A stretch of DNA of 64,000 nucleotides from Rotaria sp. Silwood1 (lineage: Eukaryota > Rotifera > Eurotatoria > Philodinida > Philodinidae): the NCBI GenBank assembly GCA_905250075.1, contig CAJNOP010000041.1:935302-999301 (forward strand), in the 5' to 3' direction. The translations under genes were made by a program, and so were the position numbers. Shown one piece after another: positions 1 to 12,592 of this stretch. The notes under the pieces are model-generated. The model searched no databases. It saw only the letters and a program-made list of their open reading frames with translations, and was not told the DNA's origin. Positions within the stretch are counted from its first letter, which is position 1, and every line of letters starts with the position of its first letter.

Positions 1-1726
1 AAAAAAATTCACAGATTTTAGTCCGCTAGATTATTTTTCTAATGTAACTCTCTGCTATCGAAATACTGAATTTTAGGTAATACTCGGAAAACTATTTAAA
101 TAATATCTAATAGAAAATTAAGAAACACTTTGATAGCAAAAAGTTATTTAAAAAACAGCAGTAACGAATTTTTCATTATTATTCTACGAGAGTCTATTAA
201 GTTTTTATAACTCTTACAAAGTTTTTTCACCTAGAAATAGTAATAAAAAAAAACAAAAACAACACTATTGAGAATAAATATGTCGTAAAGAATTAATATA
301 GAAAATTTCCAGTGTGGTTCACATATGAGTATCCGATAAGCAAAGAAAAAAAAAGAAAAGCTGATTCTCTACATGTATGTCAGAACATCAAATTCTCGAA
401 GTTTATTACTTCTTATTCCTTTAAAAGAATCTCGTTATATTTTCTTTAATGTTCGTTTTTAGATCAAATTCAAAAGAAGTTTTTCAATCCTTCAAAAACC
501 ATTATGATGAAAAATAATCATCTTCTATTATGTGTCATAATACATGTAGAATCGTTTTTCTTTGTAATGACGTGCAGCATATTGAAATGCTATTCGTTCG
601 AACATTTTGTCTAGAACGATATACATATCTTTTATATATAAATTTTTGATCAATATAATACAGTTGTCGATACAGTAAAATATTCTTAATTATATATAAT
701 AGTTTTGGGTATAATCAAATAAAAAAAAATTTTTTTTCTTCATATAACGAATCAAACGTGTTTTTTTTATTAACCATACGGATAAATATTATGGTATCGA
801 AGTTTTCTTTCATCATGAAAAATTTTTAACATAATATATATTTTCGGGTCAATAATCATATCTTTTTGATAGACATCTCATTTGCTAGGGACAAACTTGA
901 AAATGAAGATGTAAAGATTTGTTATCTGTCAGCCAAAAGTAATTATATGATTCAAGTTCTCATAGACGACTGCTCACTTTTATCAAAGTTTATTTAAATA
1001 TATTTTCAAGTTTTAATAACCTTGTCTCTTTTTTTCAATTAGAAAAAAAATAATAATTCATAGTCAATGTTACGATTGTATTTCATTTTTAAGGTTCAAA
1101 CGATAATTGAAAAAGTTGTATGTATACATACATATATATGTATGTATATTAAATATTTCATATCTAAATGCATTCAATAAATACAATTGAATGATTTCAA
1201 AAGTACAGATGTTTTCATACGATCAAGAAGAAAAAGAAATCTATCTGTCAAGATTTTTTCGTTCACTCAATTATGTTAAAATTTCTATATAACTAAAGAT
1301 AAAGTACATGTGCAATATTTAGCTTTTTTTTACTGTTCTTCATCAGTGAGAGCACTCGAAATTGTAGTATTGAAAAAAAAAATCATCAACGTAATCAATC
1401 ATGTACAAGTGAAAAAAAAAGTAAGAAGAAGAAAGTAAAACCATAGGTATGTTAATCAAGTATGCAAAGAAAAATATTTATATTCAAAGTTCTACATCGT
1501 TTGATCATTGTTTCTGTTCATGGTTGAATTATTGCATAGGGTATCGGCGACAGTTAATTGAAATAAACATAAAAAGTCGTAGATATTTACAATAAAACTA
1601 TGAGATTTGTGATCATTTATAAAAGAAAAAAATTGAATGAAGACGTCTTGGACGGATGAAATTGATACAATGGAAAAAAAAAACAAAATAATCTTACATC
1701 AAATTAAGTTCTTGTCTTTTTTTTTT
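1..1726. other. intergenic, no gene seen
   Basis: AT-rich sequence with many A and T runs and no open frame with family resemblance or a believable exon structure. It lies 3' of the minus-strand gene ending at 1727, so it probably holds that gene's 3' UTR and spacer. Confidence 0.5.
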
Positions 1727-4174
1727 CTAAATTCCTATATGCATTGATCGTTGACGTAGAAGAAATATAAATAATGGTAAAAGTAGAACATTTTTTGAAA
1801 TAAGAATAAAATTAACATATTTCATTATTATCTTTCCAATTGGTTGTTGTATTCGTTTAATTATATTTGTTAATAATGATGATGTTGATATAATAGGTGG
1901 TATTACAATAACATTTGGTGAACGTATACAATTTGTACAATAATGTATATGATTTTCATTTTCTGAATGAAATAAATCATTTTCTGAATAAGATTTTAAT
2001 TTTATTGATTGGTGTTGTTGTTGTTGTTGTTGTTGGAAAGATTTTCTTGAACGATCTAATGATTGATAACCAGATGATAGAAGTCTTGAATCTGTATATG
2101 TTAAATCTTCATCACCACTTGGTGATAATTGTGTTGTTATATTATTAAATTGCATAACATCAACATCAGACAATGTATCAAGATCATCACTACCTGTATC
2201 ATCTATAGATATATGAAAACCATTACTTGCTGTTGTTGTATGATTTGTTAATAATTCTTTTCGATGATATGAATTTGGAGATGTATGAACTTGAAAATGA
2301 TTATGAATACTTTTAAAATATAAATAATATTATTGTTTTAAAAATAGAATAAAAACGAAAATTATCTATTTACTTTCGGGGTACATCATTATCATTCTTG
2401 ATTATTTGTTGTTGATTATTTGTTCGCATGAACGTTCGAGTTTCTTCTTCTTCTTCTTCACTATATGTATCATAATGTTCACTTAGGATAATATGAGGTG
2501 ATGAAGACAATGATGTAGCTTTTGATGATTGTTTATGATGATGATGATTTGAAGATGATGAAAATTTTCGTTGTTGATAATTTGTATTATGATTCACATG
2601 TTTTAAATATGATGATGTTGATCGATTAGTAAATGCTGATGATACAGAATTTCTTCTTGAATTTGTTACTAGTTGTTGAACACAATTTGCAAATGCAAGT
2701 GGTTCCGTTTCACTACGTAAACGACCATCTTCAGTAAATAATTGTTGATACATTATTTCAATAAATTTTAATGGATCTTCAACATCAGGTACATCAAGTG
2801 AAAACGATCGTTGATAATGTGAACTATTTGACATAGCACGTAATGGTGAACAATCGGATGTTATTGTTGTAATACTAGGTTGTCGACTATAATGATTTGT
2901 CGAAGCAAAATCATCATCAGTATGAGTAGATTTTGTTCTTGATGTTGAGTTTGATGTTGATTTAGTATTTTGACATGATTGTTCTTTATGAGTATTAACA
3001 AAAACAGGTTTATAATTAACAACAATAATATTTTTCTTATGTCGAAATTTATTTTGTTTGTTATTTATTTTTTTTTCTATTAATGAAACTAATTCTTGAA
3101 CATTATTCGATGATGATGACATTGGTTTATGTGAATTGATTGATGATGATGTATGTAGAAAACGACGTTTTCCTCGTTTAATCGTACGTCGTCGACGACG
3201 AATAAAAACGCGAATACTTTTTTTTTTGTTTATTATTGTATTAGAAGTCTTCGTATTACCATGACTATCAGCCATGGTTAAACGTGATTTAGACTAAAAA
3301 TAAAGTAGGAATAAAACACTAAGTAGTATGTTTTTGACTTAAATTGAAAAGATTTAAAGAAAGAAAAGAAAAAAACTACATATATATATATAAATATATA
3401 TATATTGATATGTACCTCGTGTTTTTGTCGTTGCTGTTGGTGTTCTAATGATGTTTGTGTTAAAAAGCAAATTTTTTCTTTTGCTCTATTATTGTTAGCA
3501 TACCTTGGCTGCTCATAGGGATAAAAAATGGCGTTCGAGTCGATTGTAGGAGTGTCGACAGTAAAATACTGAAATAAAGAAGCTTCTGTCGCTTCTGCTC
3601 CAGTGGTTGATGATGGTGATTTTTTGTTTCGTTCCTTCTTCCTTTTCTTTTTTTTCTTTTTTTTCTTTTTACTTTTAGTTTTCCTTTTCAACCTTGTTTG
3701 TTTTCTGTGCTGACGACGAATAAAGCGGTCTACCGTCGATGCAGCTGATGATGATAAAGAACGTATGACTTGTTGATAGTCGTCGTCGTCACTATTGTTC
3801 ACAAGCATGTCTCGTTGAAAACCACCGTCATTCTGTTTCCATTCTAATTTTTTTTTACTGGAAAGAATTGAAGAATTATCAAGACTTTTCAATGTTGTCG
3901 TGTTATTAGTCGTATGGTTATTATTATTATTATCATTTTGTTTTTCACAAGAAAATGAATCGCTCAGTAATGTGAGATTGTTTTTTAATGATGTTGTTGA
4001 TACAAGAGATAAATTTGATGTATTTGTTTTTTGCTTTCGTTTTCGTTGCCAACGACGGGAGGTCAACAACGAACGGGAGAAAGATATGTTGTCTTCTTTT
4101 TCCGACGGTATAAATGCGTCAGAAGAATATGAAGAAGATTTGTCGTTTTCTTTTGAATCATAAACTGTGTTCAT
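1727..4174 (-). CDS. unrecognised low-complexity protein with hydrophobic C-terminal tail (3 exons)
   Basis: Function unknown. Three exons join in frame with GT...AG introns: 4174-3416, 3293-2374 and 2309-1727, giving 753 aa. Most of the protein is Ser/Asn/Lys/Arg-rich. There is a long Lys/Arg run near residues 165-185, a second Arg-rich run near 285-300 and a short Gln run in the last exon. The one segment that looks folded is around residues 426-463, beginning DPLKFIEIMYQQLF. The last ~25 residues contain a hydrophobic stretch (VLLLPLFIFLL) followed by a short basic end, which fits a tail-anchored membrane protein; this is inference. The start is the first ATG, but the frame stays open without a stop for about 230 nt upstream, so an upstream coding exon is possible. 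The gene 730 bp upstream on the same strand has a similar composition and may be its 5' half. Confidence 0.72.
3380..3406. repeat. TA microsatellite in intron
   Basis: An imperfect (TA)n run lies inside the first intron (3294-3415) of the minus-strand low-complexity gene. Confidence 0.7.
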
Positions 4175-4903
4175 TGATAAATCTATTGTGAAACAAGTCC
4201 ACTTATGCGATGATACTTGTTTTAGTAAAGGATAATAATTATTATAAGTACAATATGGAATGACTGTCGAAATGATATGTGACGATGTGAGTCGTGAAGG
4301 ACAACAAAAGAATAATGAAGATATAACTAAATGAAAAGAGCAAATGAAAAAGAAGAAACGAAAGAAAAGAAAAAGAATGAATAACTGACAACATCAATAA
4401 ATTGTTTTTAAAAATATGAAAAAAAAGGGAATCATATATATATGTATCTATTTTAGATGATGAAAGTATACCACATCTATACTATTGTGGTTTTTTTCTG
4501 ATTTCAACAGCGTCAAAATCACCATACCTCAATTCAATATATATAATAGGCTTCCTATTGACATAGTTTTAAAGTGTGAAGACATAAACCAAGCATATAA
4601 GGTTTCACTATGCTTTTCGTCTTTTTACAATGAAACTATCTAACTCAGTCTCTTGTTAGAGTTTTGTGTATAATGCATACATCTTAAGTGACACATTTCA
4701 ATGTAAAATAAACTGTTCCCACAGCCAGATATATGCGTGCATTTATAAAATAAAAAAGTAAAGAATCCTATCCCGAAACTAGTGTAATGTACAATAAACA
4801 ATACCTGCCCAGAGGGCATGCAATCATGTGTCATCTTCATACAACTAATAATATAGATAAATATCATTAAACATATGAAAACAATTTTAAATTAAAAATT
4901 AAA

Positions 4904-6829
4904 CTACACACTTGGAATAGATCGAATATCATCATTAAGATGCTTGCCATGGTCATCGGATAAAAATCCTAATCGAGATGATTTAAAGGAGTGTATCGGC
5001 GAATATGATCGATCATCATGTATCTCCTTTCTTTTCAATACCTAATATAACAAAAATAAAAAAAATCGTGAAAAAAAAACGATTATTTTTTGTTTTGCAG
5101 AGTACAAAGATATTCTCATTTTCTTTTTTTTTCCATCAATGAAATATGATATTCTCGACATAAGTTGATATAATATTTCAATACATTACTGGAATAAAAA
5201 TTGTTTGGTTTTTCTTTAATGATGTCATTTCATTCTGACATGATATTGATCGAAATTTACGAAATTCAATACTACGATTGACAGTTGCTTTTGAATATAA
5301 TAATGGTTTGATTTGTTTTGGATATTCTCGTTTAATTAATGTAACATTAAATTCAGTATCTATTTGTGCTACGTCATCATTATTATTATTTGATGAAGCT
5401 GTTTCTATAACTTCATTATTATTGACTTCAATGATATTTTCTAGCGTTGGTTCAATAGATGATTGACAATAATTATTACGACTTATTGGCACTTCTCGTG
5501 TATTTGTATATGTAAATGGTAATGATATTGTCGAACGAGAATGATTGACATTTGATTGAAATTGTTGAACAGCTGGAATCGAAGTTGATGGTTCTAAAAA
5601 GTAACATTTATTTAATTGATTATAAACAAAGCAACCATCAGCAACGAAAAAAAAACTCAGATACTAACCAGATGGAATTGCATTGACATCATTTAATTCT
5701 GCTGTATCCAGAGCATCTTCTGATCGTTGATCAAAATTGAAAGAATGATTATCATCTTCATCAAACTTATCAGATTTAGTTTTAGTATTTTTTGGTATTA
5801 TTGTATCGGTAGCTGTCGGTCGAGCAAGATTAACACGATATTCATTCGCTAATCTTTGTGCTTCTTGTAAATATAAAAGACTTTGTCGATAAAGTTCATC
5901 ATAACTAGTAGGATAATCTAATTTTGAAATATCTATTGCATTTGCATCAGTTTGATTCGAAATTAATGATGAGCGTCGACTACAATCTATATTATTTTTA
6001 ATATATTCACATTCGTCTATATGATCTTGCATTTGTTTTTGTTGCCAATCTATCCAAAATCTAAGAAAACAAAAAACACATTTTGTCAATTTATTACTTA
6101 GATACGATTTATAAGTGTTTGATTTTTGCAGCTAACCTTTCAGGTATTTTATGAGCACGTTCAAGAATTTTTGATGATAAATTAAATCTTTGATTAGCTG
6201 TAGAAGAATTTGATGAGCCTGAACTAATCGATATACTTTGTCGAAATGGATATGCTGATATACTTCCTCGACTAACATTTGAATTTGGTGTTACAGATGA
6301 AAATGGTGAATAAGTTGTTGGCATTTGATAGAGAAGAAGATCTGGTACGATTCCTTTTTGAAGTTCTCGAGCACGTTCAATTAATTGATGAACTTGATGT
6401 TTTTGATTTGATGTATTTCCTTTAGTCGATGCAGTGGATGTATTAATTAAAACTGGTCGACATTTTCGTTTATATTCAGATTTGTCTTTTACATTTTGCC
6501 TATTCAGTTCTCCAGATTGATGTGTTTCATGAACAGGTTTCCACTGATTAGTACTAATATGTGATTTATTTGCTGGATTATCATCATTGAATGTCGGCAT
6601 CTCCTTCTATGATCATATAATGAAGTTATAAAACAGAAATGTTGCATATATTATATATAACAAAACTAATCGAAAAACGAATGCTGCTTATTTTCGACAT
6701 TATCCTTTTTCTTTTATTGCATCTACAGGTATATATGATTTATACATCCATAAAATTGATGAAATATATATATCGATAGCCTATAATTATTCTTACCTCG
6801 CTGAAATTATTTCTTAATATATCAACCAT
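4904..6829 (-). CDS. unrecognised low-complexity protein (5 exons)
   Basis: Function unknown. Five exons join in frame: 6829-6797 (33 nt, begins MVDILRNNFSE), 6606-6137, 6060-5669, 5593-5190 and 5041-4904, giving 478 aa. Every junction is GT...AG and keeps phase. The short first exon was chosen because its donor (GTAAGA) and the acceptor at 6607 join in frame just before an internal ATG. The protein is Ser/Asn/Thr-rich. A charged, possibly helical segment surrounds the junction of exons 2 and 3 (KILERAHKIPERFWIDWQQ), and another reads YDELYRQSLLYLQEAQRLAN. I see no signal peptide or membrane span. The stop at 4904 is real if the last exon is not spliced further. A weak GT just before that stop could connect to the next gene downstream, so the two may be one gene. 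Confidence 0.68.
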
Positions 6830-7084
6830 TAATTATTGAATATAGAAGAAATAAATTCTTCTATTTTCTTATTGATAAGTTACATATGAGTTTGTAGTTT
6901 CTTTTTCTTAAACTTTTTGTGTTTTTCTTTAGTTTAAGGCACCAGCTGGTTTTATAGATTGTTAAATATGATTCTTTTTTATTTTTTTTTCAAAGACAAA
7001 AAAAGAAAAAAAACATCGGACTATGCAAAAAGAAAAGACAGATGGATAACAATAACAATGTAACAGTCCGATATTTTTGAAAAA

Positions 7085-10000
7085 TTATTGTTGTGCATGG
7101 GTTGTTTGTTGTTCAATAAATTCTGGATAATGCGAACATACTTCACCCCAAGTTATTGTACCGCTTGAAAGGCCTTGAAGAATATTTGTTATTTCATCAA
7201 TCTATAAAATATAATCAAAAAAAAATTAAAGAATGTAGTGTCTCTTAAGGCAACCCTACAAAAAAAATCAATTTGCATCAAAAAAGAAATCGAAATTGAG
7301 ATCATAGTCTGTGATCTGATTTTTAATAAGCGACATGATGTTTTTTTTGCTATTCAGCACTTCTTTCTGTCATTATCCACTTGAAAAATACGCTGATTTT
7401 TCAGAAAAAGCGGAAAATGATTGTTTTTCTTTAGATGAGTGCATCTCAAAATTCTCGAAGGAACTTCATTGTACTCAAGTTTTGTGTGGAAAGAGCACGT
7501 GACTCCCAAGTACCCGTTTTTTTTTGAATACAGCTATTTTTATTATTATATAAAAAAGTACTTCTATTAATAGTTGATTATTTTTTCGATGTTCTAGACT
7601 TGTTATCTTTTCTCTTCGTAGAAAAACTAAGAATTATAAAAAACAAAAAGGAAACTTTAGTTTGACATGTTCTTTCAAAAAAATCAAACAATAAATCTAT
7701 AGAACGAGAATCCACAGAAAACAAATAAACTAGTTTTAACTCTAGTTTGTGAAATATATCTCGAAAACGTAATGATATAGGACTAAAAAAAGTTTATCAT
7801 AGCTTCTCTACTAAAGTCTAAACATATTCTGAAAGTTTTATATGATTTGAAAGCCATTGGCTCAAGATCGATTTTTTAAGGAGTGAACTTAGAAAATTAC
7901 TTTAGCACGAATTTGTTTAAATGTATCACGTTCACGTAATGTGATTGTATACGGTTGTTGGAGTGTATCAAAATCAATTGTAATTGCAAATGGTATAGCT
8001 ATTTCGTCTGAACGTGAATAACGTCGGCCAATACTACCACTGCTTGTATCGATTTTATGAGTAATACCACTGTGTGTTAAAAGAGCAGCTATAATAAAAG
8101 TCATTAGTTAAAAAAAATGATCACAAAAAAAACCAAGAAAAATGAAACCTACAAATATCTTTAACGAATGGTTTAAATTCTTCATTTCCACTCAGTGGTA
8201 AAATAACACATTTATAGGGTGCAATTAATGGTGGTAATGTAAAATACTAAACAATGTTTTAATAAAAAATTTATACAAATAAAAAAGAAAAAGTTTTAAT
8301 TACTGTTCGTTGTTCACTTTCCGGTCGAATTCGAAAGTTATGCTCCCACATAGCATACATTATGCGACCAATACCAAATGAGGGTTCAATAACTGATGGA
8401 ACATATTCTTCGACTATAATTCATATATTATAAACATATAAGAAGATTTTGTTTTTGTAATTATTTACCTTGTACTGTTTTTTCAAATGTTCGAAATGTA
8501 AACATTTTTCTTGTTATACTATATTCTTTACCATCAATTGTAACTTTTTCATCGCTAGAATAAATAAAAAAATTGTTAGTGTAATCCTTGCGAGATTTAA
8601 ATATGAAACACAACGTAACTGCTCTTGGTAATCACAAGGAAAATGTTTTATTCTATCTATTAATGGATCAAGTTGTTTCACGATCATTTTATTAATCTTT
8701 CAGAAATACACTAAAGTAATTCATATATTCTAATGAAACGTTCTTGATATACGGACTGTAGAGAGCTGTAATGCGAATGTAACTATACCTATACTCTGAT
8801 AGACCTTGGTAGACTCTATTGAAACTCTTGATACAAATCTATAACAACTAGATTATTTTATAATTAAATTAAAAAAAATACTCTATAATTCATTTAAAGT
8901 TTCCTAACGGGCTATGGGGGTGGTGCAAATATTCTTCCTATATTCGTTAATACACCCTTTGGATCGTATTCTACAAAAATATCATTTTCTTTTTTCCCTA
9001 CAGAAGATATAAATATATGTTACCCTTTTTCAAGTTTGTCATGTAAAGTTCGTGCATCATCATGAGATAATTTTTGTAAATGTTGCGTTATTACACCTGT
9101 ATCTTTACCAAATGTTTTACCAATAACATTTGCATGTGCTTGTACTTCGCTAACTTCTATTTTCTTGGGTGCTGGTAATGGTCTTTCAGCAACAAGACGT
9201 TCACCACTAAATTTAGTATGTTGTGTTAAATCATAGCATGATCGATCAGCACAACCAACACATTCAACCCAACCATAACTCGTTTTACATTCTGTATCCC
9301 AACAATCACATGCATAATGAGCCATTTCATTACTCATATGTTGACGAAAACGTAATCGAGTTTTATCAATACCAACTTTGATCATAAATAAATAAATACG
9401 ACCAATAAAATAACCAAGAGTTTCATTATTAATTAATTTTGTACGAACAGCATCACCTAAACGTACTAATTGAGGCGATTCACCACTCATTTGATTTGAT
9501 GCAGAATATAATTGAATTTCAAGATTGGCAACAGTTTCAAATTTTGGATGACTCTTATCAGTTGGATCAACGAAATGTTCTATTTCAGCCATAGTAAATT
9601 CACTAAAAACAAAATTATTCATGGATTCGATAGCGTAGATTGAAGTAGTGAATGATTAGAGATTCTATGATTGACTTTATCACATCATTTCAAAATAATA
9701 AATTAAAATGCTGATTCATTTCCAGTTTTGTGAAATAATGAGGCATTTTATCAATCATATATATATATCTTAGGTTTTGACGCAAAAATCTAAAAAATTA
9801 TAGATATTTTTTTTCTGTCTCTTAACTAGATATGTACTAGAGATGGGATCGATTTGAACAGTTGTGAACCGAATTGATCCTACTTCTGATATGCATGCCA
9901 CCTCGATAACAAAATGTGAAATCTCATTGATTATAAACTATATCAGAAAATGAGCACGACACAGATATAGAAGGATGTCTGTCTTCAACAATCAAATGGA

Positions 10001-12415
10001 GAATGATTCAATGAATCGTTAAGCTAAATTCGTGGCGGTCGGAATTTATTTAGACCATCGGATTTATCTAAACATATCCATTTGATAACTTATAATACAT
10101 TGTAACTATATCAAGAAAAAGACCCATAGCTCTGAGGAATCATCCTTCATCCTCAGCCTCAGCCTAGTTTTTTTTCGTTTGATGATAACATATATAACAG
10201 GATTTATAGGGAAATTCTAATAATTCCCATCAGATTATATTCTAGAAGCTGCTGTTTGTTTATGGATGCTGCTCAATTTAAACTCGACTTGCTAATCACA
10301 TAATCAGTCAATACAATTCTTCAGATAGTTGGCTGTTCGTTTGATTGTGTGATTTGGCCCATTGATTTTTTTCAAATGCATGTTTTCTATATTTTGATCT
10401 GTTTCGGAAAAGTAAAGATAACATACCGAACACGAATTAAACCTGAACGTGGTGAAATTTCATTTCGAAATGAATTACCAATTTGAGCAGCAGCAAATGG
10501 TAAACGACCTTGATTAAATTCTAATAAACGTTTGAAATTGACAAACATGCCTTGAGCCGTTTCTGGTCGAAGAAAACTAAATAAATAATAAAATTTATCA
10601 ATAGTATTACTTTCAGTTATTTTTAATAAATAGACTAACCCTTTTAATTGACCAGTTGGACCAATCAAAGTAGCAAACATTAAATTAAAAGAAACAGGTT
10701 CTGATAGATCATTATTGGTTATAGGCGATTTCATTTTGTATTGTTCAATTACTCTTTGCATATCTGGTCCTTTCATATTGTCAATCTTATTTAAACATAA
10801 AAAACTTTGTTTGAGGTTTTTTTTCGTAATATTTAAAAACATACCTGTGGTAATAAACGTTCAATTTCAGCTTTCTTTTCACTAGTTATATCTTTTGCTT
10901 TGAGTAATTTTTCAAGATGAGCTTTTTTAAATGCAATAAATAAATAAACAAAATAAGTTTCTTAAATTTATTTTACCTTCAATTAAATGATCGGCTCGAA
11001 AGCATTCACCTGTTTTAACATCTTTAACCATAAAATCAGCGAATCGGTCAACATGACCTGATGCTCTGTAAAGAAAAGGCTGTTAGTACAGTACCTATGG
11101 GATTAAAACGTGAAACATGATGTAGCTACTGCCTCTAATAACAAGGGGATTATTGTATTCTATCTATTTTAAGACATATTTCTTCAACAGTATTTTATTT
11201 AATCCTCCAGCAATACAATAAGGAAGTAGTTCATATATTATAGCTAAATTTTATTGATATATAGCCTTTGATGGTATATCAGCAACGTCTGTGAAGAAGA
11301 GAGGAGACGTTGCTAAAATGGCAGTCATAGTTTGTAATGGTCCCTGACGAGCGTCTGTGACGGTCTATGATGGACTCAGACAATTGTCTGTCACAATCAC
11401 AGGTGTAGAATCTACTACTGTGCATCATCGCATATTCAGAGAAGATTCTCGAAAAATTATTGTGTTTGAGGATACTGTTGAATCTATGGAGATTCTTGAA
11501 GCCATCTTTGCTCTCAGGGAAGTTTTCACTTTTTTATGATATGCTCTGCATCTCATGCTACGTTTGTGGTGAGTTGTTGCTAAAATGTCTGTAACGTCTG
11601 GAGGGAGAATGAGTCCAAATTTCTACTCTTATACTTCAACACTCTGTTTAGATCATGTTTCACAATAATCGCCTTCAATTATATATACTTGAGAACAATT
11701 TCTGGTGTTAATATCGAACAATCGACTTCGAGCATTTGTTCTTCAAGAATAAAATGTCGACGCCATTCTGCTAACATATTAGCTTTTATTGCACAACCCA
11801 TTGGACCATAATCATAAAGACCATTAACACCACCATAGATTGAAAATGATTGATCATAAAAAAATCTTCGTTTAAGTAAATCTTCCATTTTTAATCGATC
11901 AATACTTTCTTCTTTTGGCATACATTTTGTAATCTCAAAGAAAACAAAAAATAAAACTTAGTAATTAATGAATGTATGTTTCAGTTTTTTCTCTTTTACT
12001 TGATCCTCGAGTGCTTTTTTTCGTATTTTAAGTTCATTTAAAGCTTGTTTAAAATCCGCATCCTCTTTGTTTACATTACTATCTTTCATTTGTTTAACAA
12101 GATCGCCCTATAATAATAAAAACATAAGATTTGCAAAAAAAATATTATGTTTTTTTATTCTCTTACTTGAACTTTAACTGCTGCTCGGAATGGTTCAAGA
12201 ATTTTTTCAATATTTTCATCGTTCATTGGTGTAGCCATGTATCGTTGAATTAATTGTTTATGTAGATTACCTTCACGTTTTGTAAATTCACGTTGATATC
12301 GGTATGATGCTGTTGATTTGTTGAAAAGGCAAGATGACTTAGTAAATGATCTGAAGTGTGTGTATGGACGGTTAATAAACGAATTGATTAAAATTCTCAC
12401 TGAACGTATCGACAT
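7085..12415 (-). CDS. GARS1: glycyl-tRNA synthetase (13 exons)
   Basis: Class II glycyl-tRNA synthetase; charges tRNA-Gly with glycine. Exons: 12415-12167, 12107-12000, 11933-11689, 11065-10977, 10921-10845, 10785-10640, 10576-10427, 9602-9024, 8554-8469, 8413-8304, 8246-8153, 8088-7901, 7201-7085. All are in phase, giving 745 aa (human about 739). Domain order: a basic, Ser-rich N-terminus that looks like a mitochondrial presequence; a WHEP domain in exons 1-2; the class II catalytic core ([57 protein letters not shown]); and a C-terminal anticodon-binding domain with [12 protein letters not shown] second in-frame ATG at 12238 ([12 protein letters not shown]) sits just before the WHEP domain, so separate mitochondrial and cytosolic forms are likely, as known for animal GARS. 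An ATG at 12454 lies further upstream, but a T-tract and AG at 12427-12445 favour 12415. It lies just downstream of AlaRS. Confidence 0.97.
8592..8729. repeat. dispersed repeat copy in GlyRS intron 8
   Basis: About 138 bp lying in the 469-nt intron between exons 8 and 9. It aligns along its length, with many substitutions, to 11100-11240 in intron 3 of the same gene. Shared blocks include TTCTATCTATT, ATTTTATT and TTCATATATT. Confidence 0.6.
11100..11240. repeat. dispersed repeat copy in GlyRS intron 3
   Basis: Second copy of the ~140-bp repeat at 8592-8729, same orientation, inside the 623-nt intron between exons 3 and 4. It is probably a decayed short non-autonomous element; no clear terminal repeats are visible. 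Confidence 0.6.
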
Positions 12416-12592
12416 TAGCTTTCTTACTTTATCAAAAAAAAAACAAAGAAACATAAGAAACTTGTTTCCTTTCTTGTTTATTCGTCACTTTTTTTTAAAT
12501 TTCTTATTTCAAAGAACAAACGTGTTAAACAACCGGAATAAAACTTAAGAATATGATGAAATGTAAATCTTTTTTTTTTCTGTCTTTAGTCT
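12416..12592 (-). promoter_or_regulatory. short AlaRS-GlyRS spacer with poly(A) signal and splice-acceptor-like tract
   Basis: This 177-bp spacer separates the AlaRS stop from the GlyRS ATG at 12415. On the minus strand it carries AATAAA (12482-12477), about 110 nt past the AlaRS stop, then a T-rich tract ending in AG at 12427, 12 nt before the GlyRS ATG. That arrangement suits 3' end formation of one message and acceptor splicing of the next, either to a spliced leader or to a 5' UTR exon. No classical promoter is visible. Confidence 0.55.

Noticed and set aside
12416..12454. GlyRS start at ATG 12454
   Set aside because: It would read through a poly-T tract (FFFDK) that looks like a splice-acceptor tract; 12415 is preferred, though not proven.
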